Source of the DNA: Flaviaestuariibacter flavus
Lineage (GTDB): Bacteria > Bacteroidota > Bacteroidia > Chitinophagales > Chitinophagaceae
Assembly (NCBI RefSeq): GCF_004337505.1
Contig: NZ_SJZI01000042.1
Span: forward strand, 1-64,000
Direction of reading: 5' to 3'
Length of the DNA stretch: 64,000 bases
The notes below the pieces were generated by a model that was not told the origin of the DNA, did not search any database, and saw nothing but the letters and a program-made list of their open reading frames with translations. Below are positions 42,101 to 51,469 of this stretch, piece after piece (position 1 is the stretch's first letter; each line of letters opens with the position of its first letter). Position numbers and translations under genes: made by a program.

Positions 42101-44986
42101 TTATGGCTGCTGCTCCGTGCCGATGGCGCGGTAGATGGCATCCAGCACCTTGCCGCGGATATTCAATTCCCCCAAAGTATTGGTGCGGCCGCTGTTTACA
42201 CGGTTCGACAGGAAAACATATACGAGTCCCGACTTCGGGTCGGCCCAGACGGCGGTGCCCGTAAAGCCGGTGTGGCCGAAGGTTTCGGGCGACACCAGCG
42301 AGCCCGGGTACGGCTCCTTGCGCGTGTCGTTGTCGCGCTCCGGCTTGTCGAAGCCAAGGCCGCGGCGGCTCGTGGTGCTGCCGTATGCGGTAAAGAGCCG
42401 GATCGTTTCGGGCTTCAGGTAACGCTTGCCGGCGAAGGTGCCGCCGTTGAGCAGCATCTGGTAAAGGATCGACAGGTCGTAAGCATTGGAGAAAAGCCCC
42501 GCATGCCCCGACACGCCACCAAAAAGCGCTGCCGTTTCATCATGCACATAAGAGCGCAGCAGCTGGCGGCGGAAATAATTGTCGGGCTCCGTGGGCACGG
42601 TTCGTTCCACCCCAAAGCGGATGAAAGGACGGAAGCCGGTCGTCGTCATACCCAGCGGGCCGTAAAATGTTTTCTGCGCATACTGATCGAGCGGCTGCTT
42701 CGCGATGGCCTCCACGATCTTGCCCAGCAGGATGAAGTCGAGATCGCTGTACACGTATTTACCGGGTGTGCCCAGCTTGCTGTTGTAAATCTTCGCCATC
42801 ATTGAATCTGTCCAGTCGTTGCGCAGCCACAGGTTGCGGGCTACCGGGATGCCGAAGGTGTCGTTGGGCTCGCTGCGGTAGTAACGCTGCGAAGGCATCT
42901 TCGTTGCCGGGTCCATCGTTTCGCCATAAAGCCCGATTCCGGGCACGAGGCCTGCCTGGTGCAGCAGGATGTCGCGCACCTTGATCCCGGCCTTGTCGGT
43001 GCCGCGTGCCGCAGGCAGGTAGTCGCCGAGCGTTTTGTCAAGGTCCAGCCTGCCTTCGTCATACAGCTTCATCAGCGAAACCGTCGTGGCCGAGACCTTC
43101 GTTACCGAGGCGAGGTCATAGATACTTTCGAGGTGCACGGGCTGCGCCAGGGAGTCGTATTCATATTTGCCAAAAGCCTTATGGTAGCGCACCTGCCCGT
43201 CTTTTACGGCCAGCACCACCACACCCGGGTAGGCGCGGCGCGCGATGCCGTCGCGGAGGATGCTGTCAACCGCCAGCCAGGGCGCTGAAAAGCCTACCGG
43301 TACAAACCGGCCTACGGGCGCGTTGTTACCATAAGGGAAGGTGCAAACCGTTACCGGCAGCTTGCCCAGCGCCTTCACGCGGTCGAGCAGGAAGGCGGCA
43401 CCGGTCTCCTGCGTGATGGAATCGTCCTGGTAAAAGGCCACCAGCGTGGGTGCGTCGCAGAAGTTCTTTGCTGCGTACACATTGCCGAAGAGCAGGGTAG
43501 CGGTGGTGGGGCGATTGAGCTTGCTCCACAGCAGCTGGCTGCTGGTAGTCATGCCGAAATTGCCCGCGGGCCGCAGGCTGTAGTCATGCATGCCTATCAC
43601 CACCGCATCGTAGCGGCCGGCAAGTATTTGCGCGGCGAGGCTTTCGGCGGCGGCGCTGTCCTGGCGATAGCTGAAAGTGAACACGTCGGCACGTTCTTCT
43701 TCGCGCAGGCGGCGCGCAGTCACCGTTTCCTTACCGCTGCCGATCGCAACATAAGCGATCCGCTTCGGCCCCATCGGGAGCATTCCGGTGGCATTGCGGA
43801 GTACCGTCACGGTATTGCGGGCAACGGCTTCGCGGATGCTGTCCGTTTCGGAGTTGAGGTCGGCCAGCAGGTTGGTGGTATCCACTACCTGCGGCTTATT
43901 CAGCCCGAGGCTGTATTTGGCATAGAGCACTTTTTTCACATGCTCCTCGATGTCTTTTTTCTTGAGGCGCTTGCCGTCGATGGCCTGCTGGATGGCAGCG
44001 ATGGCCGCGGGAACGTCTTCGGGCAGGCAAAGCATATCGTTGCCGGCCTCGAGCGCGCGCACGGCGGCTTCGCCGGCCGGGAAATACTTGGCCACGCCCT
44101 TCATCTCCAGGGCGTCGGTAAAGGTGAGTCCCTTGTATTTGAGCTGGTCGCGCAGCAGGCCTTCAATATTGTTGCGCGACAGCGAGGTGGGCAGGTGCTG
44201 CGTGGTGTCGATGGCGGGAATGGCAAGGTGGGCGATCATCACGCTGCCCACGCCGGCCTTGAAGATGGCTTTGAAAGGATACAGCTCCAGCGAGTCGAGC
44301 TGCTCCGCGCTTTTGCTGATGAGGGGCAGGTCGTAGTGCGAGTCCACCTCCACATCACCGTGGCCGGGGAAGTGCTTGGCCGTGGCCATCACGCCGTTGT
44401 CCTGCATGCCTTTCATATAGGCTACACCCATGCGCGCCACTTTGTATTTGTCTTCGCCAAAGGATCGGTAGCCGATCACCGGGTTGTTGGGATTGTTGTT
44501 GACGTCCACCACGGGCGCATAGTTCACGTGCACGCCGATTCGTTTCATCTGCCGGCCGATGGCGGCCCCCATTTTATAAACGAGGTCTTCGTTGGGCAGG
44601 GCGCCGAGCGTGGACTGGTATGGATATTTCGTCACCGAATCGAGGCGCATGCCGAGGCCCCACTCGCCGTCGATGGTCACCATCAGCGGCGTGCGGGCAA
44701 TGCTTTGGTAATGATTGGTGAGCAGGGCCTGCCGCACCGGGCCGCCCTGGAAGAAGCAGAGCGCACCGACGTTGTATTGCCGGATCAGGCTGTCTACGTG
44801 GGCCACGTGCTCGGGGCCGAAGTTGCTGTGGGCACGCACCACCATCAGCTGCGCGATGCGTTCTTCGGGCGATAAGGTTTTGAAGGTGCTGTCAACCCAG
44901 TGACGGGCAGCCCTGGTGGGCTTTTGGGCGGATACAGTAAGGGTACAGGTGCCCAACAGGAGGGCGGAAAAGAGATAGCGCATCAT
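42101..44986 (-). CDS. GH3 beta-N-acetylhexosaminidase fused to a serine hydrolase
   Basis: The 961-residue secreted protein starts with a signal peptide (MMRYLFSALLLGTCTLTVSA). Residues 30-380 are a glycoside hydrolase family 3 domain of the NagZ type, with YAPVVDVNNNP, RSFGEDK and the catalytic KHFPGHGD loop. A Rossmann-like linker domain follows. Residues about 570-961 are a class C beta-lactamase/esterase domain with the nucleophile S627-V-T-K630 in YDLASVTK and YSDLDF (Y-x-N-like). This fusion is known in Bacteroidota and is presumed to trim peptidoglycan fragments. It is convergent with ricT. Confidence 0.95.
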   Translation of the reverse strand: MMRYLFSALLLGTCTLTVSAQKPTRAARHWVDSTFKTLSPEERIAQLMVVRAHSNFGPEHVAHVDSLIRQYNVGALCFFQGGPVRQALLTNHYQSIARTPLMVTIDGEWGLGMRLDSVTKYPYQSTLGALPNEDLVYKMGAAIGRQMKRIGVHVNYAPVVDVNNNPNNPVIGYRSFGEDKYKVARMGVAYMKGMQDNGVMATAKHFPGHGDVEVDSHYDLPLISKSAEQLDSLELYPFKAIFKAGVGSVMIAHLAIPAIDTTQHLPTSLSRNNIEGLLRDQLKYKGLTFTDALEMKGVAKYFPAGEAAVRALEAGNDMLCLPEDVPAAIAAIQQAIDGKRLKKKDIEEHVKKVLYAKYSLGLNKPQVVDTTNLLADLNSETDSIREAVARNTVTVLRNATGMLPMGPKRIAYVAIGSGKETVTARRLREEERADVFTFSYRQDSAAAESLAAQILAGRYDAVVIGMHDYSLRPAGNFGMTTSSQLLWSKLNRPTTATLLFGNVYAAKNFCDAPTLVAFYQDDSITQETGAAFLLDRVKALGKLPVTVCTFPYGNNAPVGRFVPVGFSAPWLAVDSILRDGIARRAYPGVVVLAVKDGQVRYHKAFGKYEYDSLAQPVHLESIYDLASVTKVSATTVSLMKLYDEGRLDLDKTLGDYLPAARGTDKAGIKVRDILLHQAGLVPGIGLYGETMDPATKMPSQRYYRSEPNDTFGIPVARNLWLRNDWTDSMMAKIYNSKLGTPGKYVYSDLDFILLGKIVEAIAKQPLDQYAQKTFYGPLGMTTTGFRPFIRFGVERTVPTEPDNYFRRQLLRSYVHDETAALFGGVSGHAGLFSNAYDLSILYQMLLNGGTFAGKRYLKPETIRLFTAYGSTTSRRGLGFDKPERDNDTRKEPYPGSLVSPETFGHTGFTGTAVWADPKSGLVYVFLSNRVNSGRTNTLGELNIRGKVLDAIYRAIGTEQQP

Positions 44987-45057
44987 ACAACCGTTCTAGG
45001 GCCACAATTTAGGCCAAATCGGGCCGCCCGGCCGGATCAAAAGGCGTGAACGGCGGA

Positions 45058-45678
45058 TTATAACGCGTCTTTTTGTGAAACTTTGCGACTATTTGTGTTC
45101 GTGGTGAAAAGGTCGTCGTGCGTCAGCGGCCCCGGGTGGTAGCAAAAGAGGCGGTACATCAGCCAACCGGTAAGCAGGCCTACGGCGGTGCCGCCCAGGA
45201 TGTCGCCCGGGTAATGGACGCCAACATATATTTGCGCATACCCGATGGAGGCTGCCCAGAAGATGAAGGCCCAGGCCCATCTGCCGATGAAAGGACGAAG
45301 CAGCAGGAACAGGAGCATGGCAATGCCGAAGTGGTTGGCCGCGTGCGAAGAGGTAAACGACGACGACATGGGGCAGTAGGACACGATGAAGCGTACGCTT
45401 CCGAGGCTGGGGTCGCTGCAGGGGCGTTGCCGGAAGACGAGATTTTTGATGATGGTGCTGCTGATCGTGTCGGTGAGTGTGGCGGTGGAGATGGCATAGC
45501 CGATAATCCACCAGCGCTTGCGGAAGTTGACCAGCACGAATACGAACAGGAACAGGTAAAGCGGCAGCCAGGTAAGCGAGTTACGCAGGAAAGGCAGCAC
45601 CGCGTCGAAAAGCGCGTTGTGCCAGCGCCCGTTGAGCAGGCGAAAAAGCGAGCGGTCCAGTTCCAGCAAAGCGTTCAT
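45058..45678 (-). CDS. PAP2 superfamily phosphatase
   Basis: The 206-residue membrane protein has about six helices and the three phosphatidic-acid phosphatase motifs: KNLVFRQRP, SSFTSSHA and YVGVHYPGDILGG, with the catalytic His residues. Members dephosphorylate phosphatidic acid, phosphatidylglycerol phosphate or undecaprenyl diphosphate. The ATG at 45678 (MNALLELDRSLFRLLN) is preferred to the frame start at 45858, which lies in a family-2 palindrome. It is divergent from an LTA-synthase-like gene, which uses lipid headgroups and releases diacylglycerol, so a role in lipid recycling is possible (inference). Confidence 0.92.
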   Translation of the reverse strand: MNALLELDRSLFRLLNGRWHNALFDAVLPFLRNSLTWLPLYLFLFVFVLVNFRKRWWIIGYAISTATLTDTISSTIIKNLVFRQRPCSDPSLGSVRFIVSYCPMSSSFTSSHAANHFGIAMLLFLLLRPFIGRWAWAFIFWAASIGYAQIYVGVHYPGDILGGTAVGLLTGWLMYRLFCYHPGPLTHDDLFTTNTNSRKVSQKDAL

Positions 45679-45707
45679 CGGGGCGAAGATAAGGCCGCTT
45701 CGCGGGG

Positions 45708-45834
45708 GAGAGAAAGAACGCTGATTTCTTATGATTTTTATGATTTGCGCAGACAGGATCGCGTGCGTCTGCCAATCATAATAAATCATAATCGATCTGC
45801 GTATTCCGCTCGCGGAATCAGCGCTCTTTCTCTC
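45708..45834. repeat. Family-2 long palindrome, copy c
   Basis: It begins GAGAGAAAGAACGCTGATT and ends ATTCCGC-TC-GCGGAAT, then CAGCGCTCTTTCTCTC. It lies in the divergent gap between the PAP2 and sulfatase genes, so both promoters must work around it. Confidence 0.85.
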
Positions 45835-45863
45835 CCCGGCTTCACAAAAACAGAACACGAAAC

Positions 45864-47843
45864 ATGAACATTCCGCGCCCGATACAGTGGTCTTTTTATA
45901 TCAGCATCATCTTCCTGGTGTTGTTTACACTCTTCCGTTTTTTCTTTTATATCGCCTACCACCCTGCCGGTGAAAGCTTTCCCGCTGCCGCATTCTGGAT
46001 GGGGTTCAGGTTCGACGCGCGGATTGCCGCGGTGCTGGGCGGACTCTCGCTCCTGCTCACCTTCATCCCCGCCCTCCGGCCCTGGCGCAGCCCCCGCGCA
46101 CGCCGCTTCTGGGTGCCGCTGCTCGTGCTCCTGGCTTTCCTCGTGCTCTTTTTTTACGTGATCGATTATTATCACTACGACTACCTCCAGCAGCGCCTCA
46201 ACGGCGCTTCGCTGAGCCTGCTGAAGGAAACGGCCATCTCGGCGCAGATGGTATGGGAAACCTACCCGGTCATCCGCGTGCTGCTGGCGCTGCTGCTGCT
46301 CACGGTGCTGTTCTCGTTCCTTTTCCGCCGCCTCTTCCGCGCCATGGCGGCCACGCCGCAAAAGCCGGTGGCCTTCCGCTGGGCCCACTATACGGCATTT
46401 TCGCTGCTGTTGCTCGCCGGCATCTGGGGCTCGCTGAGCCAGTTTGCACTGCGCTGGAGCGATGTGTTCGCCTTCCCCCGTTCCTTCGACGGGCAGCTGG
46501 CACTCAATCCCTTTCAGAGCTTTTTCAGCACGCTTAAGTTTCGTACATCCTCCTACGACCGTAACAAAGTGGCCGCTTATTACGATACGATGGCGCCCTA
46601 CCTGGGCGTTACCGAGCTCAATCGCGACAGCCTGAACTTCGGGAGAAACGTTACCCCTTCACCGGCGGCGCTCCCCAAAGGCACCAACGTGGTGCTCGTG
46701 ATCTGCGAAAGCTTCTCCGCCTACAAAAGCAGCATGTGGGGCAACCCGCTCAACACAACGCCTTATTTCAAGAGCCTGTGCGATTCGGGTGTGTTCTTCC
46801 GCAACTGCTTTACCAACTCTTACAGTACGGCCCGCGGCGTATGGGCCACGCTCACCGGCCTGCCCGACGTGGAAATGAATGGCTCCTCGAGCCGCAACAT
46901 GGCCACGGTAGACCAGCACATCCTGATGAACGACTTCGCCGGCTACAGCAAGTACTACTTCATCGGCGGCAGCGCCTCCTGGGCCAATATCCGCGGGCTG
47001 CTGTACAACAACATCGCGGGCCTTAACCTCATTGAGCAGGACCGCCTCGAGGGCGACCAGGTAGACGTGTGGGGCATTTCCGACAAGAACCTGCTGCTGC
47101 AGGCCACCACCCGCCTTACCAAAGAGCCGAAGCCTTTCTTCGCCATCATCCAGACGGCGGACAACCACCGCCCCTATACCATTCCCGGTGAGGACAAGAA
47201 TGAATTCAAAGAGATCACCGTGCCCGACGCGGAGCTGCACCGCAACGGCTTTACGTCGAATGCCGAGCTCAATGCCTTTCGTTATACCGATTTCAGCTTC
47301 CGGAAATTCATGGAGTCGGCACGCCGGCAGCCCTGGTTCAACAACACACTCTTTGTATTCGTGGGCGACCACGGCATCAAGGGTGATGTGGGCAAGCTGA
47401 TGCCGCCGGCCTGGAGCGCTGTGAGCCTCGAGAGCTTTCACGTGCCCCTGCTTTTCTACGCACCCGGGCGACTCGCGCCCCAGCTGCGCCATACGCTCTC
47501 CTCGCAGATCGACATCATGCCGAGCATCGCCTCGCTCGCCGGCGTGTACCCGCGCTATTCCTCGCTCGGGAAAAACCTGTTCGACAGCACCGGCACGCAG
47601 CGGGAGCGCTGGAACAGCACCTTCATCTTCTCGCCCAACGACGGCTCTATCGGCTACTTCGAAGGCGACACGCTTTACTACCGCCCTATCGGCGGCGGGC
47701 GCAACCGCCTGCTGTCGCTGACCAACGGTGCCCTGCCCGCCAACCGCGCCGCCGCTGAAGCACACATGGACCGCATGGTGATGGGCTGGTGGGAAACAAA
47801 CCGCTGGTTGCTTTACCACAACAAAAAAGGCGCTCAGCGATAG
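45864..47843 (+). CDS. LTA synthase-like sulfatase (alkaline phosphatase superfamily)
   Basis: The 659-residue inner-membrane protein has five N-terminal helices (to about 210) and a large periplasmic sulfatase-fold domain. VVLVICESFSAY supplies the metal-binding Glu, STARGVWATLTG the nucleophilic Thr region, and FVFVGDHGIKGD the Asp-His pair. In Firmicutes such enzymes polymerise glycerolphosphate; in Gram-negative bacteria relatives transfer phosphoglycerol or phosphoethanolamine to glycans or lipid A. The donor and acceptor here are not known. It starts at ATG 45864, just after a family-2 palindrome. Confidence 0.92.
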   Translation: MNIPRPIQWSFYISIIFLVLFTLFRFFFYIAYHPAGESFPAAAFWMGFRFDARIAAVLGGLSLLLTFIPALRPWRSPRARRFWVPLLVLLAFLVLFFYVIDYYHYDYLQQRLNGASLSLLKETAISAQMVWETYPVIRVLLALLLLTVLFSFLFRRLFRAMAATPQKPVAFRWAHYTAFSLLLLAGIWGSLSQFALRWSDVFAFPRSFDGQLALNPFQSFFSTLKFRTSSYDRNKVAAYYDTMAPYLGVTELNRDSLNFGRNVTPSPAALPKGTNVVLVICESFSAYKSSMWGNPLNTTPYFKSLCDSGVFFRNCFTNSYSTARGVWATLTGLPDVEMNGSSSRNMATVDQHILMNDFAGYSKYYFIGGSASWANIRGLLYNNIAGLNLIEQDRLEGDQVDVWGISDKNLLLQATTRLTKEPKPFFAIIQTADNHRPYTIPGEDKNEFKEITVPDAELHRNGFTSNAELNAFRYTDFSFRKFMESARRQPWFNNTLFVFVGDHGIKGDVGKLMPPAWSAVSLESFHVPLLFYAPGRLAPQLRHTLSSQIDIMPSIASLAGVYPRYSSLGKNLFDSTGTQRERWNSTFIFSPNDGSIGYFEGDTLYYRPIGGGRNRLLSLTNGALPANRAAAEAHMDRMVMGWWETNRWLLYHNKKGAQR

Positions 47844-47903
47844 GGCCGCCTGCCGGTGGGATCGCGGTCTGCTGTTTCAGTGGAATTGCGGGCTGATGAC
47901 GTT

Positions 47904-48968
47904 TTATAGCAAGGATGCACGGGACGGGGAAAATAGCCGCGCTACCGAATGTGTTGCCGATTTTCGCTCCAGCGCACGCAGCTTCTCCAGCAACTCCTTC
48001 GCGGTAACGATGATGAATTCAGGCTGCTCCAGCCCGCGGCTTCCCACAATGCCCCATTTAACGGAAAGAAAAAGCTTTCCTCCGCTGCGCTTGGTGAGCA
48101 GCACCGTTACCGGCTCGCCGGCGGGCACTGAGTCGAAGTGTGCCACGTCGACGGAAAAGCTCCCTTCCACGATGCTGTTGCTGTTGTGAAAAAGGAGGAA
48201 AGCGGCACCTTCTTCGAGTGGCGCGGCGGTAACATCGAATGCTGTGCTTTCTTCGCCCTGTTCGGTAAAACGGCTGCAGGAGATGAGCCCGAGCACCGGG
48301 CAATGAAAAGAATAATAGCCGGTGCCCACGCGGTGCGCTACGGGTGCCGCGTTGTTGCGGGCAAAGCGGTTGCCCGACTTCAGGTCATAAATGGCGTTCC
48401 AGTTGAGGCGGCCGCCTTCGCGGCTGCCCGTGAAGAGCTGCATGCCGGGGAGCTTTTCTTCGAAGGGGAATTCCAGGTCCACAAGAACGCCGGGGCGCAG
48501 CTGGCAGTCGGCATCTGCGGCGCGGGCTTCCACCAGCACGGCACCGGCGGTTTCCAGCAGTCGTCCGAAAGAGACGGTAGAAATACGGGCGCCGATCATG
48601 TCGGCCGGGGTGTAAAATTCGCGCAAGGTAATGGTGACCGGCCCCGCCGGCTCGCTGCCGTCGGCCAGCACCAGGCTGTTGGGCGGCAGGGTGAGCACGG
48701 TGCCGCGCCAGCCGTTGACCACGTTGTGGGCCCGCGGGTCGATGGGGTGCACCAGCACACTACCGTCGGCCGATGCCAGCAATTCATCGAGCGATCGGGT
48801 TTTGGAAGATTTGCCTGCTTTGGCAGCGATGCGCGGCGCGGGGACTGGCAGCTCCCTGCGGGATAAGCTTTCCGCCGGGCGGGGCACCTGGGCCTCCGGC
48901 GCGGCGGCCGGGCTGCAGGAAAAAAGAGCAAGGCCCAGCAGGGCCGAAACAGTTGGTGTGCGCAGCAT
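47904..48968 (-). CDS. Lipoprotein of unknown function
   Basis: The 354-residue product has a lipoprotein signal (LGLALFSCSPAAAP). After a low-complexity linker comes a segment (about 75-170) of the type LTLPPNSLVLADGSEPAGPV, then TITLREFYTPADMIGARIST and LLETAGAVLVEARAAD, a beta-sandwich pattern that recurs in Bacteroidota surface proteins and somewhat resembles ZU5 domains. The C-terminal third ends in basic and Ser-rich residues. It is probably anchored in the outer membrane. No enzymatic motif is visible. Confidence 0.7.
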   Translation of the reverse strand: MLRTPTVSALLGLALFSCSPAAAPEAQVPRPAESLSRRELPVPAPRIAAKAGKSSKTRSLDELLASADGSVLVHPIDPRAHNVVNGWRGTVLTLPPNSLVLADGSEPAGPVTITLREFYTPADMIGARISTVSFGRLLETAGAVLVEARAADADCQLRPGVLVDLEFPFEEKLPGMQLFTGSREGGRLNWNAIYDLKSGNRFARNNAAPVAHRVGTGYYSFHCPVLGLISCSRFTEQGEESTAFDVTAAPLEEGAAFLLFHNSNSIVEGSFSVDVAHFDSVPAGEPVTVLLTKRSGGKLFLSVKWGIVGSRGLEQPEFIIVTAKELLEKLRALERKSATHSVARLFSPSRASLL

Positions 48969-49232
48969 ACGCGGACGTATTTAGGTTGAAGTTTTTCACC
49001 CTCACAACACGGCTGTTCCGGTCACACACGGAGCCTGCCCCTACCAAAAAACAAAAAACCGGTACAAGGGATAAAAAACGGGATACCCGTAACGTTATTG
49101 CAGGAACGAAGAATTTCTTTTCAAACGCGGAAGCGTCACGAGGTTCGGAAGGTTGGTAGAAAATAGTTCGGCAGGGAAGGGCTGGCAGAGAACACGTACC
49201 AATTAACCAATAGACCAATTAACCAATATACA
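48969..49232. other. Gap between the lipoprotein and PfkB genes
   Basis: This 264-base stretch has no supported ORF. It contains an A-rich part (49045-49080) and a short repeat, CCAATTAACCAATAGACCAA then TTAACCAATATAC (49198-49231), next to the terminator of the PfkB gene. Confidence 0.5.
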
Positions 49233-49257
49233 AAGCCCCCGGGGTATCCGGGGGCTT
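49233..49257 (-). terminator. Terminator after the PfkB kinase gene
   Basis: AAGCCCCCGG (49233-49242) pairs with CCGGGGGCTT (49248-49257), 24 bases beyond the minus-strand stop. Confidence 0.75.
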
Positions 49258-49280
49258 CGCCAGTTGTTTCTGTATTTCGG

Positions 49281-50204
49281 TTATACGAGTTCGATGTCGA
49301 AGTTCACCAGCTCCTGGAACTGGCGGATGCGGGCTTCGATATCGGCCTTGCTGAGTTCGCGGAGGCGCTCGGTGCCGAACTTCTCCACGCAGAAGGAAGC
49401 CATGGCCGAACCGACGATGATGGCGGTCTTCATGTTTTCGTAGGAGATGTCCCTGGTGCGGGCGATGTGGCCGATAAAGCCGCCGGCAAAGGTGTCGCCG
49501 GCACCGGTGGGATCGAATACGTCTTCGAGCGGCAGGGCCGGTGCAAAGAACACGTTGTCGCCGTGGAAAAGGAGCGCGCCGTGCTCGCCCTTTTTGATGA
49601 TCAGGTACTTGGGACCCATGGTGAGGATCTTGCGGGCAGCCTTCACCAGCGAGTATTCGTTGCTCAGCTCGCGGGCCTCGGAGTCGTTCACCAGCAGCAC
49701 GTCCACTTCCTTGATCACTTCGAGAAGGTCGGCGTGCGCCACTTCCATCCAGAAGTTCATCGTGTCCATCACGATGAGGCGGGGACGCTCTTTCATTTGC
49801 TTGATCACGCTGTGCTGAACGGCGGGAACGAGGTTGCCCAGCATCAGGAACTCGGCGCCCTGGTACGATTCCGGCACGATCGGCTCGAAGTTGGCCAGCA
49901 CGTTGAGCTGGGTGTCGAGCGTATCGCGGGTATTCATATCCATGTGGTAGCGGCCGCTCCAGAAGAAGGTCTTTTCATCCTTTTTGATTTGTACGCCTTC
50001 CATGACCACACCGCGGTCTTCCAGTACGGTCAGTTCTTCCTTGGGGAAGTCATAGCCCACCACGGAGAGCTGCCGGATCGGCTGGCAGAAGTTGCTGGCA
50101 CTCCAGGCGATATAAGTGGCGGCTCCGCCGATGATGCGGTCGCTTTTGCCAAAGGGGGTTTCAATAGCATCGAAGGCCATGGAGCCTACAACCATTAACG
50201 ACAT
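49281..50204 (-). CDS. PfkB family sugar/nucleoside kinase
   Basis: The 307-residue ribokinase-fold protein has the N-terminal GGAATYIAWSASNF motif (the GG pair that covers the sugar) and the C-terminal ATP/anion-hole motif DVFDPTGAGDTFAGGF with the catalytic Asp. YLIIKKGEHGALLF is also typical. Substrate cannot be read; related Bacteroidota genes are annotated as adenosine or sugar kinases. It starts at ATG 50204. The gene stands alone, with a hairpin terminator downstream. Confidence 0.92.
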   Translation of the reverse strand: MSLMVVGSMAFDAIETPFGKSDRIIGGAATYIAWSASNFCQPIRQLSVVGYDFPKEELTVLEDRGVVMEGVQIKKDEKTFFWSGRYHMDMNTRDTLDTQLNVLANFEPIVPESYQGAEFLMLGNLVPAVQHSVIKQMKERPRLIVMDTMNFWMEVAHADLLEVIKEVDVLLVNDSEARELSNEYSLVKAARKILTMGPKYLIIKKGEHGALLFHGDNVFFAPALPLEDVFDPTGAGDTFAGGFIGHIARTRDISYENMKTAIIVGSAMASFCVEKFGTERLRELSKADIEARIRQFQELVNFDIELV

Positions 50205-50330
50205 AAGAAATTCCAGTGTTTTTGAGCGATGAAGATGGCGGAAAAGGCCATCGCCCGACGAAAAGAAGGGCGTGCAAACCTAAGCCAATCGGGCAGGATG
50301 CCCAAAAAAAAGCGGCCCGGGGCCGCATGG

Positions 50331-50367
50331 AGATGTCAGATGTCAGATGTGATGAGGTCAGATTTGT
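50331..50367. repeat. GATC/CAGATGT repeat run
   Basis: AGATGTCAGATGTCAGATGT then GATGAGGTCAGATTT, the same style as the other short-period runs. Confidence 0.5.
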
Positions 50368-50379
50368 ACCTGCTTTTAA

Positions 50380-50413
50380 CTCCCTCCCTTTTGGCGAGGG
50401 CCGGGGAGGGGTC
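50380..50413. repeat. GC-rich palindrome at the end of the barrel gene
   Basis: CTCCCTCCCTTTTGGCGAGG then GCCGGGGAGGGGTC. It touches the stop codon of the gene at 50413-51180. Confidence 0.5.
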
Positions 50414-51180
50414 TAAAACCGGATGCCGATCGAGCCGCCGATGCGGAAGCCGGGCAGGAAGCCGCTGTAGTTGGTGCTCACGGTACGGGCGTTTTCATCA
50501 ACAACAATGTTTTTTGCGAGCTGATCGCCCACAAGCGGTATATCGTTTACCGCGTCGCGGATCTGCCGTTCTACATCCTGGCGGCGCCCCGGTACAAGGT
50601 TCCAGGGCAAATTATTATTGGGGTCATGGAAGACGGCGTCCACTTTACCCGTATTGGCCTCGGGTCCCAGCAGGAACAGGTCGAGCGTCACCACTTTTGC
50701 AATCACAAACTGGACACCCAGCTGGGCGCCAATGCCAAAGGTGGAGCTCTTTACCGTAAGGTCGTATTCGTCGCCTTTCACCAGCGTATTTTCATCGTAA
50801 ACCCCGTTGCCTTTGTAATTCACATATTTCAGGAAGGGCTCAAAATAGAATCCGCGCATCGGCTTTTTCCCGAAATACATGCGGTAGCCGCCCTGCAGGA
50901 AAAACGTCTTGTTCGTGATTTGGTAGTCGGAACCGTTGTCTTGGCGGTGGAAAGTAGATTGCACCGGGATGCCCACGCCGAAGGTGATCGACTTCTTGTT
51001 CTTGTAGTTGTATTCGCCGTGAAGGGCAACATTTCCGAAAGAGAGCCCGCCGGGGTTCCACTTCACCGCCCATTGGCGGGCGGCCGGGTTCTGTACCTTG
51101 ATTTTTTCTTTTTCGGTCTGGGCCCGGGCGCTGCCGCAGAAGAGCGCTGCCGCAAGCAGTAGTTTAGTTGATTTACGCAT
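50413..51180 (-). CDS. Predicted outer-membrane beta-barrel protein
   Basis: The 255-residue product has a signal peptide (MRKSTKLLLAAALFCGSARAQ) and alternating strands ending in a C-terminal Phe (GGSIGIRF). VKWNPGGLSFGNVALHGEYNY and GGYRMYFGKKPMRGFYFEPF resemble the DUF3575 group of Bacteroidota barrels. Function unknown. The stop codon lies at the edge of a GC-rich palindrome. It stands alone and is divergent from paaE. Confidence 0.8.
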   Translation of the reverse strand: MRKSTKLLLAAALFCGSARAQTEKEKIKVQNPAARQWAVKWNPGGLSFGNVALHGEYNYKNKKSITFGVGIPVQSTFHRQDNGSDYQITNKTFFLQGGYRMYFGKKPMRGFYFEPFLKYVNYKGNGVYDENTLVKGDEYDLTVKSSTFGIGAQLGVQFVIAKVVTLDLFLLGPEANTGKVDAVFHDPNNNLPWNLVPGRRQDVERQIRDAVNDIPLVGDQLAKNIVVDENARTVSTNYSGFLPGFRIGGSIGIRF

Positions 51181-51394
51181 AATTCAGGTTGGGTTGAGAG
51201 CTGTAAAAGTACAGGCCGGCGCGCAAATGACATAGCCGGCGGCCGGAATGCGCGCTTTGGCCCCCGTCGGGCAGCACCGGCGCCGCATCCCCCGGGTCGG
51301 GGACCCTGAACCCCTCCGGGGGCTTCCGATGAACCAGCCATCCCTTACTCTGGGAAACGCGCATGCCTCCGGCATGCCTTTCTTTCCCTTTTTT

Positions 51395-51440
51395 GAGGGA
51401 GCGCCACTCCCTCCCCTTTTGGAGCGGGTTGGGGTGGGGC
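51395..51440. repeat. GC-rich palindrome before paaE
   Basis: GAGGGAGCGCCACTCCCTCC followed by CCTTTTGGAGCGGGTTGGGG. GGGAGCGCC and the CCCTCCC blocks are shared with the element inside paaB. Confidence 0.6.
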
Positions 51441-51469
51441 CGTGTTCCGTATCTTCGCGCCGCTTTGCT